Part shown: positions 11,814 to 22,938 of the stretch, in pieces
Layout: each line of letters starts with the position of its first letter
How positions within the stretch are numbered: the stretch's first letter is position 1
Assembly (NCBI RefSeq): GCF_000227115.2
Contig: NC_016486.1
Location: 248,001-312,000 of the forward strand
Reading direction: 5' to 3'
Source of the DNA: Naumovozyma dairenensis CBS 421
Lineage: Eukaryota > Ascomycota > Saccharomycetes > Saccharomycetales > Saccharomycetaceae
DNA: 64,000 nucleotides
Translations under genes and position numbers: made by a program
The notes under the pieces: model-generated
Databases searched by the model: none
What the model was told of the DNA's origin: nothing
Seen by the model: only the letters and a program-made list of their open reading frames with translations

Positions 11814-12855
11814 GATCTCTAGTTTCTCTGCAGTTATTTCCTTTTTGCCTGTACGAGAAGTTGGCAATTTCTTCTATATGATAGATAAATATATGTAAAA
11901 ATATAATATTGAAGCCTTAGTAACTATAGATTATAATAATCCTTTCGTTGGTACGATGAGTGGTGGCCCCTGCATTCAAAAGATAAGTTCGAGATATTAC
12001 ACAGCTCTGATTTTAGTTTGCTTTCTCCGCAATTATTCTCCGTCGGCTGCCGTCGCCCTTATCTACTTTACAATTTATAATGATGCATTTAGTAGATATC
12101 AACCCGTAGAAATCGCATGGGTAAAATTTAGTTGAATAACCTCATTCTACCTAAAAAGGTAAATAGAGTACGTATGTACGTATTGTAGATAAGCTATGAA
12201 CCCCATTCATGACTACTACTGTCAAGATTTTCCACCATCTAAGACAGTATGGGCTCCATCAACTTCTGTTTATTCACTATTTAAAACCGAAAGATATCAA
12301 TAATAGGGTTCCTAGCTTGCAGCCTGCTCAATATTACACAATTAAAGGAATTTCTTGAAACAGTATATCTCTATAATCTATAGGGCATGGCAGGCTTAAT
12401 CTTAGGTATGAGTTTCTACAGTAGGAACGGGTTTATATAAGCAATGGTTCGCCTTTATTAAGTTTCTATCCTCACATTTTTCACGGTCCTCTTCTAATGT
12501 AGTTTCGTATATTTAGCTACAGGACGTTGAATTTTCTTACCAGAGAAGGGGAAGTGGTTATCATATAAATAGGAAAAAAAAGCTTATTAGTTACGAATTC
12601 ATGAATAAATGCATCTCATAATTTATTTTAATTTACAAATAGCTGACCAACGTACATTCAGCATAGTATAAATAAAATAAATAGAGAAGTAAACTCTTAT
12701 AATAATTTCATGTATTATCGAAAGGAAATTAATTAATTCAATATTTCTTACTACCCTGACTCTTAAGTTACATAAAAGCAGAGTGTCTTAAAATATTTCA
12801 TTGATCCACCATTATTATTATTTTATTTTATTTTTCCAATTGTGACGCAGTAGCT

Positions 12856-12873
12856 AAACCCAGACACCGGAAG
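12856..12873 (+). promoter_or_regulatory. Rap1-type site with adjoining Gcr1 site upstream of CDC19
   Basis: The 13-mer AAACCCAGACACC fits the Rap1 consensus RMACCCANNCAYY at every position. It is followed at once by GGAAG, the complement of the Gcr1 core CTTCC. A paired Rap1-Gcr1 element is the known architecture of glycolytic upstream activating sequences, including that of PYK1/CDC19 in S. cerevisiae. It lies about 670 bp upstream of the ATG. Confidence 0.7.
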
Positions 12874-12913
12874 CCATGAATAATTTTCCAGTTTTCCCTC
12901 GATTTCTTTCAAG

Positions 12914-12940
12914 CTTCCACTCAACAGAAACCCATGCACA
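12914..12940 (+). promoter_or_regulatory. Second Gcr1/Rap1-like cluster upstream of CDC19
   Basis: CTTCC near 12914 is followed by AAACCCATGCACA (12928-12940), which differs from the Rap1 consensus at one position. Further CTTCC cores occur near 12979 and 13073. Together with the site at 12856 this suggests a compound glycolytic enhancer. The calls rest on motif matching only. Confidence 0.5.
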
Positions 12941-13537
12941 CATGATTTCGGGCCACGAGCCCATCTCTCTTAAAGAAAATCTTCCAAAGGGGATGATGGA
13001 AAAATTACGTATTCTCTTCTGCTCTCACCAGCGAGGCCTCTCAGTGAGAGAGACACTCTCGCTTTAGATTTCCCTTCCAGGCCCCAGTGCCGAGTATTGT
13101 CGTTCCCAGGCTTGTGATGGTGATGGCAGGCGGAGAGGGAAGTGAGAAGATGCGTAATGAATGCTGCACACATATTACCCATCACGTCAAAAAGGACCAC
13201 AGAAAAATGCAAACCCAAGAACAAGATCCCGACTTTTAGGTAAGGTGAAAAATTTAATAAACCACGCAAAGAAGAATGCAACAAAGAAAATAGAGAAAAA
13301 AATTCATGATTAACCGCCGACATTCATTACGTCTGTCTTTTTGCATATCTTCCAATTCCAGATTTTGCTTTATAAAGATTAATGGATCTGCAATTCTTAT
13401 ATTAAAAATTTACTTTCTTATTTTCCTTGTCTTCTTTTATCTTTTTATTTGTATTACTTTTCATATACTACTTCTAAAACTTTTCTTGTTTCTTTTCGTT
13501 TCAAAATAGACCATCACATCATCTATACATCTCAAAA

Positions 13538-15043
13538 ATGGAATCCAGATTAGCCAGATTAACTAACTTACAAGTCACTGCCGGTGATAACTTAAGAAGA
13601 ACCTCCATCATTGGTACCATTGGTCCAAAGACCAACAACCCAGAAACTTTGGTTGCTTTAAGAAAGGCTGGTTTGAACATTGTCCGTATGAACTTCTCTC
13701 ACGGTTCTTACGAATACCATCAATCCGTCATTGACAATGCTAGAAAATCTGAAGAATTATACCCAGGTAGACCATTAGCTATTGCTTTAGATACCAAGGG
13801 TCCAGAAATCAGAACTGGTACCACCACCAACGAAGTTGATTACCCAATCCCACCAAACCATGAAATGATCTTCACTACCGATGACAAATACGCTAAGGCT
13901 TGTGATGACAAAATCATGTACGTCGATTACAAGAACATCACCAAGGTTATCTCCGCTGGTAAGATCATCTACGTTGATGACGGTGTTTTATCTTTCGAAG
14001 TTTTGGAAGTCGTTGATGACAAGACTTTGAAGGTTAAGTCCATGAACGCTGGTAAGATCTGTTCTCACAAGGGTGTTAACTTACCAGGTACTGATGTCGA
14101 TTTACCAGCTTTATCTGAAAAGGATAAGGCTGATTTGAGATTCGGTGTTAAGAACGGTGTCCACATGGTCTTCGCTTCTTTCATTAGAACTGCTCAAGAT
14201 GTTTTAACCATCAGAGAAGTCTTAGGTGAAGATGGTGCTGATATCAAGATTGTTGTTAAGATTGAAAACCAACAAGGTGTTAACAACTTCGATGAAATCT
14301 TAAAGGTTACTGATGCTGTTATGGTTGCCAGAGGTGATTTAGGTATTGAAATCCCAGCTCCAGAAGTCTTAGCTGTCCAAAAGAAATTGATTGCTAAGTC
14401 TAACTTAGCTGGTAAGCCAGTTATCTGTGCCACTCAAATGTTGGAATCTATGACTTACAACCCAAGACCAACCAGAGCTGAAGTTTCTGATGTTGGTAAC
14501 GCTATCTTAGATGGTGCTGATTGTGTTATGTTGTCTGGTGAAACCGCTAAGGGTAACTACCCAATCAACGCTGTCACCACCATGGCTGACACTGCTTTGA
14601 TTGCTGAACAAGCTGTTGCTTACCAATCCTTGTACGATGACTTAAGAAACTTGACTCCAAAGCCAACTTCTACCACTGAAACTGTTGCTGCTTCTGCTGT
14701 CGCCGCTGTCTACGAACAAAAGGCTAAGGCTATCATTGTTTTGTCTACTTCCGGTTTGACCCCAAGATTAGTCTCCAAGTACAGACCAGACTGTCCAATC
14801 ATCTTGGTTACCAGAAACCCAAGAGCTGCTAGATTCTCTCACTTATCTAGAGGTGTTTTCCCATTCGTTTACGAAAAGGACTCCGTTGCTGACTGGACTG
14901 AAGATGTCGAATTACGTTTGAAATACGGTATTGAAAAGGCCATTGAAATGGGTATCTTGAAGAAGGGTGACACTTACGTTTCCATCCAAGGTTTCAAGGC
15001 TGGTGAAGGTCACTCCAACACTTTGCAAGTCGCTTTCGCTTAA
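13538..15043 (+). CDS. CDC19: Pyruvate kinase (CDC19/PYK type)
   Basis: The protein converts phosphoenolpyruvate and ADP to pyruvate and ATP, the last step of glycolysis, in the cytosol. It is full length (501 residues, against 500 in yeast Cdc19). Motifs visible are [42 protein letters not shown], the catalytic [13 protein letters not shown] block, CATQMLESM and [12 protein letters not shown]. The C-terminal allosteric domain has [16 protein letters not shown], then VADWTEDVE and [17 protein letters not shown]. Codon use is strongly biased (GGT, AAG, TTG/TTA, GCT, ATC), as expected for a very highly expressed gene and unlike its neighbours. In S. cerevisiae the duplicated pair is CDC19 and PYK2. 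The neighbours CYC3, CLN3 and CDC24 point to CDC19, while TYE7 downstream is next to PYK2 there. Confidence 0.98.
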   Translation: MESRLARLTNLQVTAGDNLRRTSIIGTIGPKTNNPETLVALRKAGLNIVRMNFSHGSYEYHQSVIDNARKSEELYPGRPLAIALDTKGPEIRTGTTTNEVDYPIPPNHEMIFTTDDKYAKACDDKIMYVDYKNITKVISAGKIIYVDDGVLSFEVLEVVDDKTLKVKSMNAGKICSHKGVNLPGTDVDLPALSEKDKADLRFGVKNGVHMVFASFIRTAQDVLTIREVLGEDGADIKIVVKIENQQGVNNFDEILKVTDAVMVARGDLGIEIPAPEVLAVQKKLIAKSNLAGKPVICATQMLESMTYNPRPTRAEVSDVGNAILDGADCVMLSGETAKGNYPINAVTTMADTALIAEQAVAYQSLYDDLRNLTPKPTSTTETVAASAVAAVYEQKAKAIIVLSTSGLTPRLVSKYRPDCPIILVTRNPRAARFSHLSRGVFPFVYEKDSVADWTEDVELRLKYGIEKAIEMGILKKGDTYVSIQGFKAGEGHSNTLQVAFA

Positions 15044-18013
15044 ATGGAATATTGAATTTTAATATATACTTATTATAATTGTTTTATTACATTTTTAGCG
15101 TTTTACAACTTTAACGACATGATCTAATTTTTAGTTACATATAGTTTTTATAGGAAATTTTCATATAGAGAATAAAGAAATTTCACTACATCTAGATATT
15201 ATTACTAAATTTCTTCTTTTGATGTATTTTTCTCTGTTAAACAAACGCAAGTGCTTTTACAGATTTTCGAACGAATCATATTAAAACTGGAGAGCTTTTC
15301 TTCGTCGTTCTTTCCACTATTTGTAGATTTTGAAGCAGTTAATTGTACAATGATATCCGCTGATCATTAGTATGTCATTTTCCTGGTTTTCGAATCAATG
15401 TCAAGTAAAAAAAAAAAAATCAATCTTGTGGGTTTATCCTAGTTATGTTCGTTCCTAATAACCAGTTTCCAAGTACTTAGCAAGCATTGAAAAAATGATA
15501 TCGTGTATCAAAACAATTCTTTTTTCCCACTTTGCCTTTGTTGTCTACTGAAGTCTTAAGGTAGAGATATTGTAGAAGAGAGGCGAAAAAAATTGAATAT
15601 TGGATCATCCGAATTCGGACTGCAATGCTATATAAAAGATAATATACAATTATGTAACTTTCGATTGATTACACGATATTCTGACTTTTTTCAAATGGCT
15701 ATTTGGTGTTTTATTGGAGGAATCTTAAATTATAATAAATGTTTCCTTAAAGAATAGAATCAAAATCCGAAGTAATCTTAGCCATCGCCTAGCTGCCACT
15801 TATATCAGAAAGAATTTGAACCTTCTTGATTATTCTAAGGAACAATACTATGGCTAATACAGTGAACACCAATACAATAGTTTCTCCGTGGAAACAAAAG
15901 TTCTCTTTACATATCAGGATGTGCGTGCGTCTTTCCCTAAAATGTACATAACGTTACAGAATTTTATGTGGATCAATTCAGAGTAATCGTGCACTTCTAG
16001 AAGATCTACATGTTGCTTCCATAGGGTAAGTAAATTCATGTTTCCTGAGCTAACTTAACCTAATTTATTATTACTTTACGTAGAGAAAGTACTCGTGCAT
16101 AGATAAGACATCCAACGACATTCTTTTAGTTGCTAGTCTTGCTGACGCCTTAGATCATACAAATCATTAATATAGACAAAGGTTGACCTAGGCCAATGAT
16201 CTGGTCGGACTAGTCCCCAAGAGCTGAAATCTTATCTTGGAATGTGCCTGGAAAGAAACGTTTAATTCAACAATTGGATTTGATTCAGGTCAATTGAATG
16301 AAATCCGTGAATGTCAAGAGTTAATTGGAAGATTGTTTCCGGTTTTACGTAGCGAAGGCACCTAAATTTGGATTGGCCTAATGCTGCAAAAAATTTCCAC
16401 CATTTAAAATACTTGGCAAAAAAACAGTTGAAAGCCTCAATTATTTTACGGAACGGGGGTAAAAAGCAAAATATTTGGAAATTTCCCCCATTTTAAACAT
16501 TATTTTTGATTTTTCTCATCTGAAGCGAACTGCAAGGAACCTTTTTCTTTCCTTTATTTTTTTCGCGTTTAAAGCGCGTAAGACGTTTGTTTATATATTT
16601 TATATATTGCGAAGATATTAAAACAGTAATAACTTTATTAGAGAGTTCCTGGTATCTGATAAGTCTTTTAAGTTTATTCCCGCTATTATTCGGTATCTGA
16701 TTTCAAATGGAGTGACGTCAGTAGCTAGCGAGCATTTATTTTAAATAATAGGAAATAAGTATAGTAAGAAGGGACACAGTTTGCGTAACGAAACGATGGA
16801 AAAGTATGACTCTCATTAAATCAATCACATCTTCAACGGATCCATTTGGGATTTATATCACACTAGAAAGGAACTATTTCGTACATATTTGTGAATGATG
16901 TGTAGTGAGACCAAGAGAAGTTTATACATTGTACATCTTATCAAAAAAGAAATCTTTGAACGTTTTATCGTGTTTATGTAAGTTGAGAGTGATCATAGAC
17001 CTTATAAGTCATAAAGTGCTTCGTACATTCTATAAGCAGACAACCTAACAAGATAGAACCAAATTTTCATCTCCTTGTGGACCTTTCGTTTTTTTAAACT
17101 AGCCCTTCCCATATTTTAGGGGTTACCAACTAGGGATAATTTTATCTTTAGACTTGTTTTTCGGTCCAAGTATTCCGGAAGGTGGAAATTCGTCGGAGCA
17201 CCACAAAAGTCTAAATATATTGTGAATTACTCCGAAACGGTTTCTACGACGGTTTTTTTACTCGCGCTCTCCCCGCCTACATATACTTTGGTAAGGTTTG
17301 GAAGACAGTGACGGGCTTTCTCTCTCTACGGAAATCCTTTGCTTCTCCATGGAAGAAAACTGCTATTTAGTTTCTCCAGCCCGACTTCTCGTATAGCGGC
17401 CCAGCCCGAGGACAGTACGGGTTTGTTTCTCCGTAGCGAAAGCCCGTTTATACCCCTATTTTTCGTTGGAGTCTTGGCAGTTTGCCCGCGTCTTTTCTCT
17501 CTCTCTCCTCCCCATGATTTCGTAATCTCGTAGTTTCTCCTTCAATGTCCGCCGAGATTTATTTGCTATGCACTACATCGACTCTTGCCCTACGTCCATA
17601 CGTACGTAATTAGAACGTATCTGGCAGACAATTGACTAATATAGCCACGGAGACAATTTCCACCTACATGCATAAATGAATTTTTACATAAGCCTTAGCA
17701 AACAAGATCCTCGAGGAAATCCATTACCTAGGTATCTTACGTAACCAAACTTTTTCCTTCTGGCCAACTGAGATACATAACTGAACCAAGATTTGTATGC
17801 TTCTTATATAAAAATCAATAGCTTTCTAGACGTTTTTAACATCTCTCTCTCTCTCTCTAGGCTTTTTTAAAATTTTGGGCAAGTATAAAAGAGTTTCATT
17901 TATATATCTCCAAAAGCCCACAAGGGGAAACCTATACATTTGTACACGACTTCTAAAAACAACCTTTATAGAAGAATATACCATACGAATAAACAATTTG
18001 AATACCCTCAACA
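15044..18013. other. Intergenic region between CDC19 and TYE7
   Basis: This is 3.0 kb without a supportable gene. In S. cerevisiae REV1 (YOR346W) lies between the pyruvate kinase and TYE7 paralogues, and I see no recognisable relic of it here. The part at about 17160-17560 is distinctly richer in GC and in CTCTCT/CTTCC-like pyrimidine runs, and lies 450-850 bp upstream of TYE7; it is probably promoter sequence. A (CT)n run sits at 17842-17858 in the putative TYE7 leader. Confidence 0.5.
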
Positions 18014-19150
18014 ATGGCAGAAAATACAGCAATTGTCTTTGGACCAAGGTACTTTCATCATGAAAATACGAAGGTAGCTCCAAATATTTCAAGTAATACC
18101 GCAGATTTCAAGTATAATAATCCTATGAAGTTGGGAGACAGCTTTGGTCCAATGTACATACAAGATCAACAAGACTTTTCTCAGTACAGTAAGAATAATC
18201 CTTCTTTAATGACAGATAATAATATATTAATCCACCACAGCGAATCTTATCCGTCCGAATCTTCCGCTTCTGCATCAACAACGTGGTTTGAACCATTAGA
18301 CTCTATGTTGTCAACTTCAAACTCTTCAACGAGCTCTCCCACGACAGTACAACGACTTTCTCAAAACCAACTAATATTCACAACTAACACTGGTAATAAT
18401 TATATTAATGAAACTAATGCCATACAATATAGTGGAGCATATCGAAACTCTAATAATAATGATGATAGAATTTCTCCAAGCAATAATAACACTGTAGTAT
18501 TTAATGAAATAAATAATACTGATGATAACCTTCAACTTCACGAAGCATTCTTTATACATAATAATCCCAATTTTTCTGTCCCGTCATCCTATTCAAGTTC
18601 ACCAGAATTACCTAATGAACTAATAAAGATAGAGAGCAATAGTGATAAAAAAAACTTGAATAATATTCCAAGACAACCACAGCGCAACCAAACCCTTCCA
18701 AACATTGTTTGTAAAGTGAGAAATAAAAAACTAATGAAAACAGAACTAGAGCAAGCAAATAAAGTTCAAAGGAAAAGATTAACTTTGGATCAAAAACAAG
18801 CTCATAATAAAATTGAAAAAAGATATAGAATTAATATTAATACGAAAATTAGCCAAGTTACTAACAAATACATACCATGGTTGGCGAGTGAGCAACCAGC
18901 ATTTGAAGTTGGTGAATCAGTGAAGAAGGAACAACAACTTAAAAAACTTTCTAAAACAAGGTTAAATAAAAGCATGATTTTGGAAAAAGCAGTCGATTAC
19001 ATTCTTTATTTACAAGATAATCAAAATTTATTTGAAATGGAGGTTCAGAGATTGCGAAATGAGGTACAAATTTTAAGAAATCAATTTCAATCGGGAGAAA
19101 GAAAACTTAGTAGAAATTATAAAAGTGCAATATCAGAAACTTTTATTTAA
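18014..19150 (+). CDS. TYE7: Tye7, bHLH activator of glycolytic genes
   Basis: This 378-residue protein has a C-terminal basic helix-loop-helix (about residues 250-350). The basic region reads RKRLTLDQKQAHNKIEKRYR, the extended loop contains IPWLASEQPAFEVGESVKKE, and helix 2 contains LNKSMILEKAVDYILYLQ, followed by a leucine-heptad-like helix. All of this matches S. cerevisiae Tye7/Sgc1, an E-box-binding activator of glycolytic genes. The Asn/Ser-rich N-terminus keeps a Tye7-like STTWFEPLDSMLS block. The protein is longer than yeast Tye7 (291 residues) at both ends. It follows CDC19 on the same strand, as TYE7 (YOR344C) and PYK2 (YOR347C) do on chromosome XV. So a glycolytic enzyme and one of its likely regulators sit side by side. 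Confidence 0.93.
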   Translation: MAENTAIVFGPRYFHHENTKVAPNISSNTADFKYNNPMKLGDSFGPMYIQDQQDFSQYSKNNPSLMTDNNILIHHSESYPSESSASASTTWFEPLDSMLSTSNSSTSSPTTVQRLSQNQLIFTTNTGNNYINETNAIQYSGAYRNSNNNDDRISPSNNNTVVFNEINNTDDNLQLHEAFFIHNNPNFSVPSSYSSSPELPNELIKIESNSDKKNLNNIPRQPQRNQTLPNIVCKVRNKKLMKTELEQANKVQRKRLTLDQKQAHNKIEKRYRININTKISQVTNKYIPWLASEQPAFEVGESVKKEQQLKKLSKTRLNKSMILEKAVDYILYLQDNQNLFEMEVQRLRNEVQILRNQFQSGERKLSRNYKSAISETFI

Positions 19151-19501
19151 TGGTTGCAAACAAAAAAAATAATTCTAAAGGACACAAAAAATTTTTTTCA
19201 CTTTTTTTAGAGTTGTTAATGCAATGCAAACCACAATTGTCAATGGCTGGGGATAGAATGCTGCTTATTATGATGAATCTATTGTCTAGGTCCTCATTGA
19301 ATACGATCTCGTTTTACTCAATTTCTCAACCTTAAGTACTCCTGTTTGCAACTGTACAATAGATCATTGGTATTTTATATATCGATCTGCTTCAAAAAAT
19401 ATATGATTCTCTTACTCTTCTATTTGTAACAGTTCTTGGAAGGTTTATAGTTAATTTCAAAACAATATTTAATGTTCGTTGTGGTCAGAATTGAACCAAA
19501 C

Positions 19502-19536
<35 letters not shown>

Positions 19537-19952
19537 TCTTGTGATACATTTTTATGACCGAAAATAAGAAACGACACAAGAGGGGATGCTTGGGTTTGGG
19601 GATGAATGGACGACAGAGGATTGTATTACATATGTGGAAGATAAGGCATGAGAGACAAAAAGAAAATATTATACACAGAGAAACATGGGAAGAAAGAGAA
19701 GAAAAAAAAGAGAAGAAATGTTTTCCCACGGGTTATTACTGTAGGGGACGTGACGAAAGAGGCACTCAAGAGCAATGGAAATGAATAACTCATGGATATA
19801 TAGCAAGAGGAACTTTTAGAGGATATATCAAACAGAATTCTTCTTTTAAATATGTTTAAATAAGAAAATTATCAAGTAATAAAAATACTATCGAATTAGA
19901 ACACTTTGTGGCATGGTATAATTTCTATTATATTATCCTCAATTCAAAAAAA
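19151..19952. other. TYE7 to tRNA-Met intergenic region with (TA)n repeat
   Basis: This is AT-rich DNA. It carries a (TA)n microsatellite at about 19501-19536 and a purine-rich stretch at 19630-19710. A 61-codon frame starts at an ATG overlapping the TYE7 stop (19150), but nothing supports it as coding. Confidence 0.4.
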
Positions 19953-20025
19953 TGCTCCAGGGGAGGTTCGAACTCTCGACCTTCAGATTATGAGACTGAC
20001 GCTCTTCCTACTGAGCTACTGAAGC
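19953..20025 (-). tRNA. tRNA-Met (CAU), elongator
   Basis: The reverse complement starts GCTTCAGTAGCTCAGTAGG and ends CCTCCCCTGGAGCA. It folds into a complete 73-nt cloverleaf with anticodon loop CTCATAA (anticodon CAU). The acceptor arm GCTTCAG/CTGGAGC tolerates one G-T pair. As far as I recall it matches the S. cerevisiae elongator tRNA-Met over its length. No intron is present. An LTR-like element begins 14-15 bp upstream of its 5' end, the usual target distance for Ty3-type integration. Confidence 0.97.
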
Positions 20026-20038
20026 AACCTTAACTTCT

Positions 20039-20632
20039 TGTAAAATATGGGTTCGATAATAGATCAAAATCTAAACTTCTTAAAGGCAGAGAGTAGAATT
20101 TAGGATTCTAGCGAAATAGATGATTCGGGTTCCTCTCTTTATATATAGTATAAATAATAACTAATAAAGAGATATAAATAACTAACTAAAATACCTCTAA
20201 TTCTAGTTCAACTTTCAGTCCTTTTATAATCTTTCCAAAATACTTTTTCTCTTGTCAATAACCTTTNNNNNNNNNNNNNNNNNNNNNNNNNNNNNNNNNN
20301 NNNNNNNNNNNNNNNNNNNNNNNNNNNNNNNNNNNNNNNNNNNNNNNNNNNNNNNNNNNNNNNNNNNNNATGGCATTAGACTTAATTCACAAACGATATT
20401 CAATTATAATTCAATAAACGTTATACAGCTACAAACATGTATGGTGCATAACATATTCGGGTCATTACTTCGAACCTGGTAAACTTCATAATAATAATTC
20501 TTGACTTACTTAACTGATAACGACACATAATTTCGTGACAGTAATTACTCAAACAATAATAAAATAAACATACTTCTTTGTGACACTTTGGCATGACGCC
20601 AATGCTTCGTTATCTCGATTGGATATCTTACA
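20039..20632 (+). mobile_element. LTR-like element, copy A (contains an assembly gap)
   Basis: The element begins TGTAAAATATGGGTTCG and ends GGATATCTTACA, giving TG...CA termini with a TGTAA/TTACA inverted repeat. Bases 20039-20266 match 40982-41208 almost exactly, and 20370-20632 match 41765-42026. The intervening N run is 103 long, but the sister copy has about 556 bp there. TTCTT occurs on both sides (20035-20039 and 20633-20637), which fits a 5-bp target duplication if one T was lost at the left junction. The position just upstream of a tRNA suggests a tRNA-targeted retrotransposon such as a Ty3-like element, but no pol gene is present to confirm it. Confidence 0.65.
20267..20369. other. 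Assembly gap (run of N)
   Basis: There are 103 Ns inside LTR-like copy A. Comparison with copy B (41209-41764) indicates that about 556 bp is really missing if the copies are colinear. Confidence 0.9.
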
Positions 20633-20819
20633 TTCTTCATCGAAAATGAGCCTAGAAGTTTCAGCTTAACAACCAGTCGTTGAAACTACGAATTTTACAT
20701 ACCCATGACAGAGATTGCTGATGGTTTGTCGTCAGATCAACGGAGGATCAGATTTAATACGGGGTGTTCCTATTAGCGCTCGGAAGCAGAGTTTCCACTT
20801 AATCCTGTATTATTATAAC

Positions 20820-21610
20820 TGTAAAATTCCATTGTAGATTAAGATTAGTGCTAAATATGAAGTATAATAAGAGTAATTTGATATAATCGTTTTAATGTAT
20901 GTAAAAGAGTTCAGTTTCTTAAATATAAATAGTAACTAAAATGTATATAAAAGATAATAATATAAAAATAATAATACGAGAAAGAGAAATCGATACTTCG
21001 AGTTATGGGTCTATGTTGAAAATAAGTGATAACTGCCCTTTGGATCAGTTAAATTGGGAGAAATATGGTGTAGCAATGTTACTAACACTTTTTCAAGGTG
21101 TAACCAGTCTTCCTCTTTCAGCATTTGCCCAAAGAGACCTATATATAACGTAAATATATATCTCTTATATCTTTAATTTCTCGATGATATCTCATTGTGA
21201 AAAATTTCCTTTTTCCTTGTCGTCTCGGCATACCTACTGTACATACGTTACGACAATATTGTGTGTCTGAAATCAATGTCCTTTTAACAAATCGACATAT
21301 ATGTACCATATATTCCAGCAGTGTATTTATATTCCTGTCGATGGTAGAATGAATAATACGAGATCACAACTTTATCGTTGGCATATGAATTGATTGAGTA
21401 GTTTGGTATTCATCAATCGTGTCGCGTCGTGCCGGTACTCACTCGCGTTCCTTCCATAATTGGTAAGTAGCTCGTGTCTGTTATAGAAGACGTTGTACCA
21501 AACTGGATGTCTAGACCTTTACCATAGAATATTAATAGTACCTTTATCTTGAATATTGTTCGAGCAATTAGAGAGAGTATTCGTGCAGGTTGTGTATAGG
21601 GTTGTTACGC
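20820..21610 (+). repeat. Degenerate second LTR-like repeat, copy A
   Basis: It starts TGTAAAATTCCAT, shared with 40328-40340. It then shows patchy similarity to the 40.4-40.9 kb region: an ACTTCGAGTTATGGGTCTAT block near 20996 matches one near 40529. A block around 21485-21540 (AGAAGACGTTGTACCAAAC, then GAATATTAATAGTA) matches 40687-40745 and again 40803-40862. It looks like an old, diverged element of a related family. Boundaries, especially the right end, are uncertain. Confidence 0.35.
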
Positions 21611-22202
21611 ATTGTAACCGCCTAACAACTAGCCGTAACTATTTTCCAACTTTGACGGGCAAAAGTTTTCAAATTCGTTAACCCTTCCCTACTGGTAGCA
21701 AAAAGAATATTCTACAAATTTTTATTGCGTTTATTTATTTAAAATTTTTAATATTACACCGACCTTACATAACTTATCTAATGTTAGGTATAAATAGTAG
21801 AATTTACTTTGATACAGTGTAGATATGAAGGAATGGATTGAATTTCCTACTTTAACGTAAAAAATCGGAAACTTTGGGCTGTCATCAGGAAAATACATCT
21901 ATCACACGGCAAAACTTCTGTTGATAGTGAAAGAAACTGCCTTAATCAGGGCAGATATTACAGGGGGACGGCGTCTTTTCTGCAAGATTATGATGAGCCC
22001 ATGGAAAACAGGCCTCTAATATGCCTTTATATTCCAATTTCCCTGACAAAAGTGTCCCTCGCGACACAGACTTAATATTTGACATCATTTTTTAGTCTTC
22101 TATTATTTTATTTTATTTGAATTTTTCTCTATCTTGGCCGAGAATAGGTAAAAGCTTCAAGGGAGTTAGTAATATACATCTGAGTGCATTGTTGTATTAC
22201 CC

Positions 22203-22938
22203 AGGTGTAACACATGTTGGACCAGCTTTTGGACCATACAAAACCAATGTTGACTTGAGCGAGAAAAAGGGATAACCCGGTGAGCATTATTTTACCCTTA
22301 ATCTCTAATCGTTTACCCTCTGGAGAAACAAAAAAAAGAAATTTCTTCGTTTGGTAGTGGGAGCGCCCAAACCCTCCATTTCAGATCTGAAATGTCAACA
22401 ACGCGGTACGCCGCCTAATTCCTTTGTTTGTGTTTAGGTACATACGTATTAAAATGAGGTAGAGACATATATATATATAAATACCATACTATACTTTGAA
22501 TAGTTATTAACCATAGTTAGTTGTAAATCCATGTCAAATTTTTTTAAATATAACCGCATTTAATACTAGTACAATGCCCTCCAGAAAATTAGTAACAAAC
22601 AGGATTGAATCAAACTTCGTTTTTTTTCCAATGTCTTTGATGAAGATCCTTGTCAAGAGAACGCACCTTCTTTGTAACTAAACTTCCGACTGTATTCTGT
22701 ATAAAACTCTTAAATTAAGCGTCTATGTCTATGTAAATTATGTGTAGTGCTAACTTAAAAATAAGGTCTGAAAGAAAATTCGGTTTTTATTCCTGTAACG
22801 TTTAACAGCCCCTGGAAAACCAAGAACTTTACCCTAGATTTGAATTTTCTCAAATTTTTCAAATTTTTTCACTTTTTTCTCGCTGATGCAACATTCGTTC
22901 TGTATGGTACAAAAACTGGTCCAACATGTGTTACACCT
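22203..22938. mobile_element. Small inverted-repeat element (MITE-like), 736 bp
   Basis: The left end (AGGTGTAACACATGTTGGACCAG) is repeated perfectly, in inverted orientation, at 22916-22938. Similarity continues inward over roughly 65-70 bp with scattered differences (ACCATACA, then AATGTTG, then AGCGAGAAAAA). The interior is AT-rich and has no ORF. Long terminal inverted repeats on a short non-coding unit fit a non-autonomous DNA transposon. Two opposed fragments of one LTR are an alternative. I found no convincing target-site duplication. Confidence 0.5.

Larger units (their letters stand above)
11814..13537. other. Shared CYC3-CDC19 divergent promoter region
   Basis: This is 1.7 kb of non-coding DNA between two divergent genes. 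The half nearest CYC3 is AT-rich and featureless to my eye. The half nearest CDC19 (from about 12850) is richer in GC and holds the Rap1- and Gcr1-type sites listed separately. It ends in a pyrimidine-rich leader (about 13395-13500) typical of highly expressed yeast genes. Confidence 0.6.

Noticed and set aside
11814..11867. N-terminal extension of CYC3
   Set aside because: It opens only with TTG; the ATG at 11813 gives the MGWFWAD start typical of the family.
11584..11898. 104-codon plus-strand frame over the start of CYC3
   Set aside because: It is antisense to the CPVM repeat region and does not begin at a credible context.
15044..18013. REV1 relic between CDC19 and TYE7
   Set aside because: No frame resembles a Y-family polymerase or BRCT domain; the absence is best explained by loss on this track.
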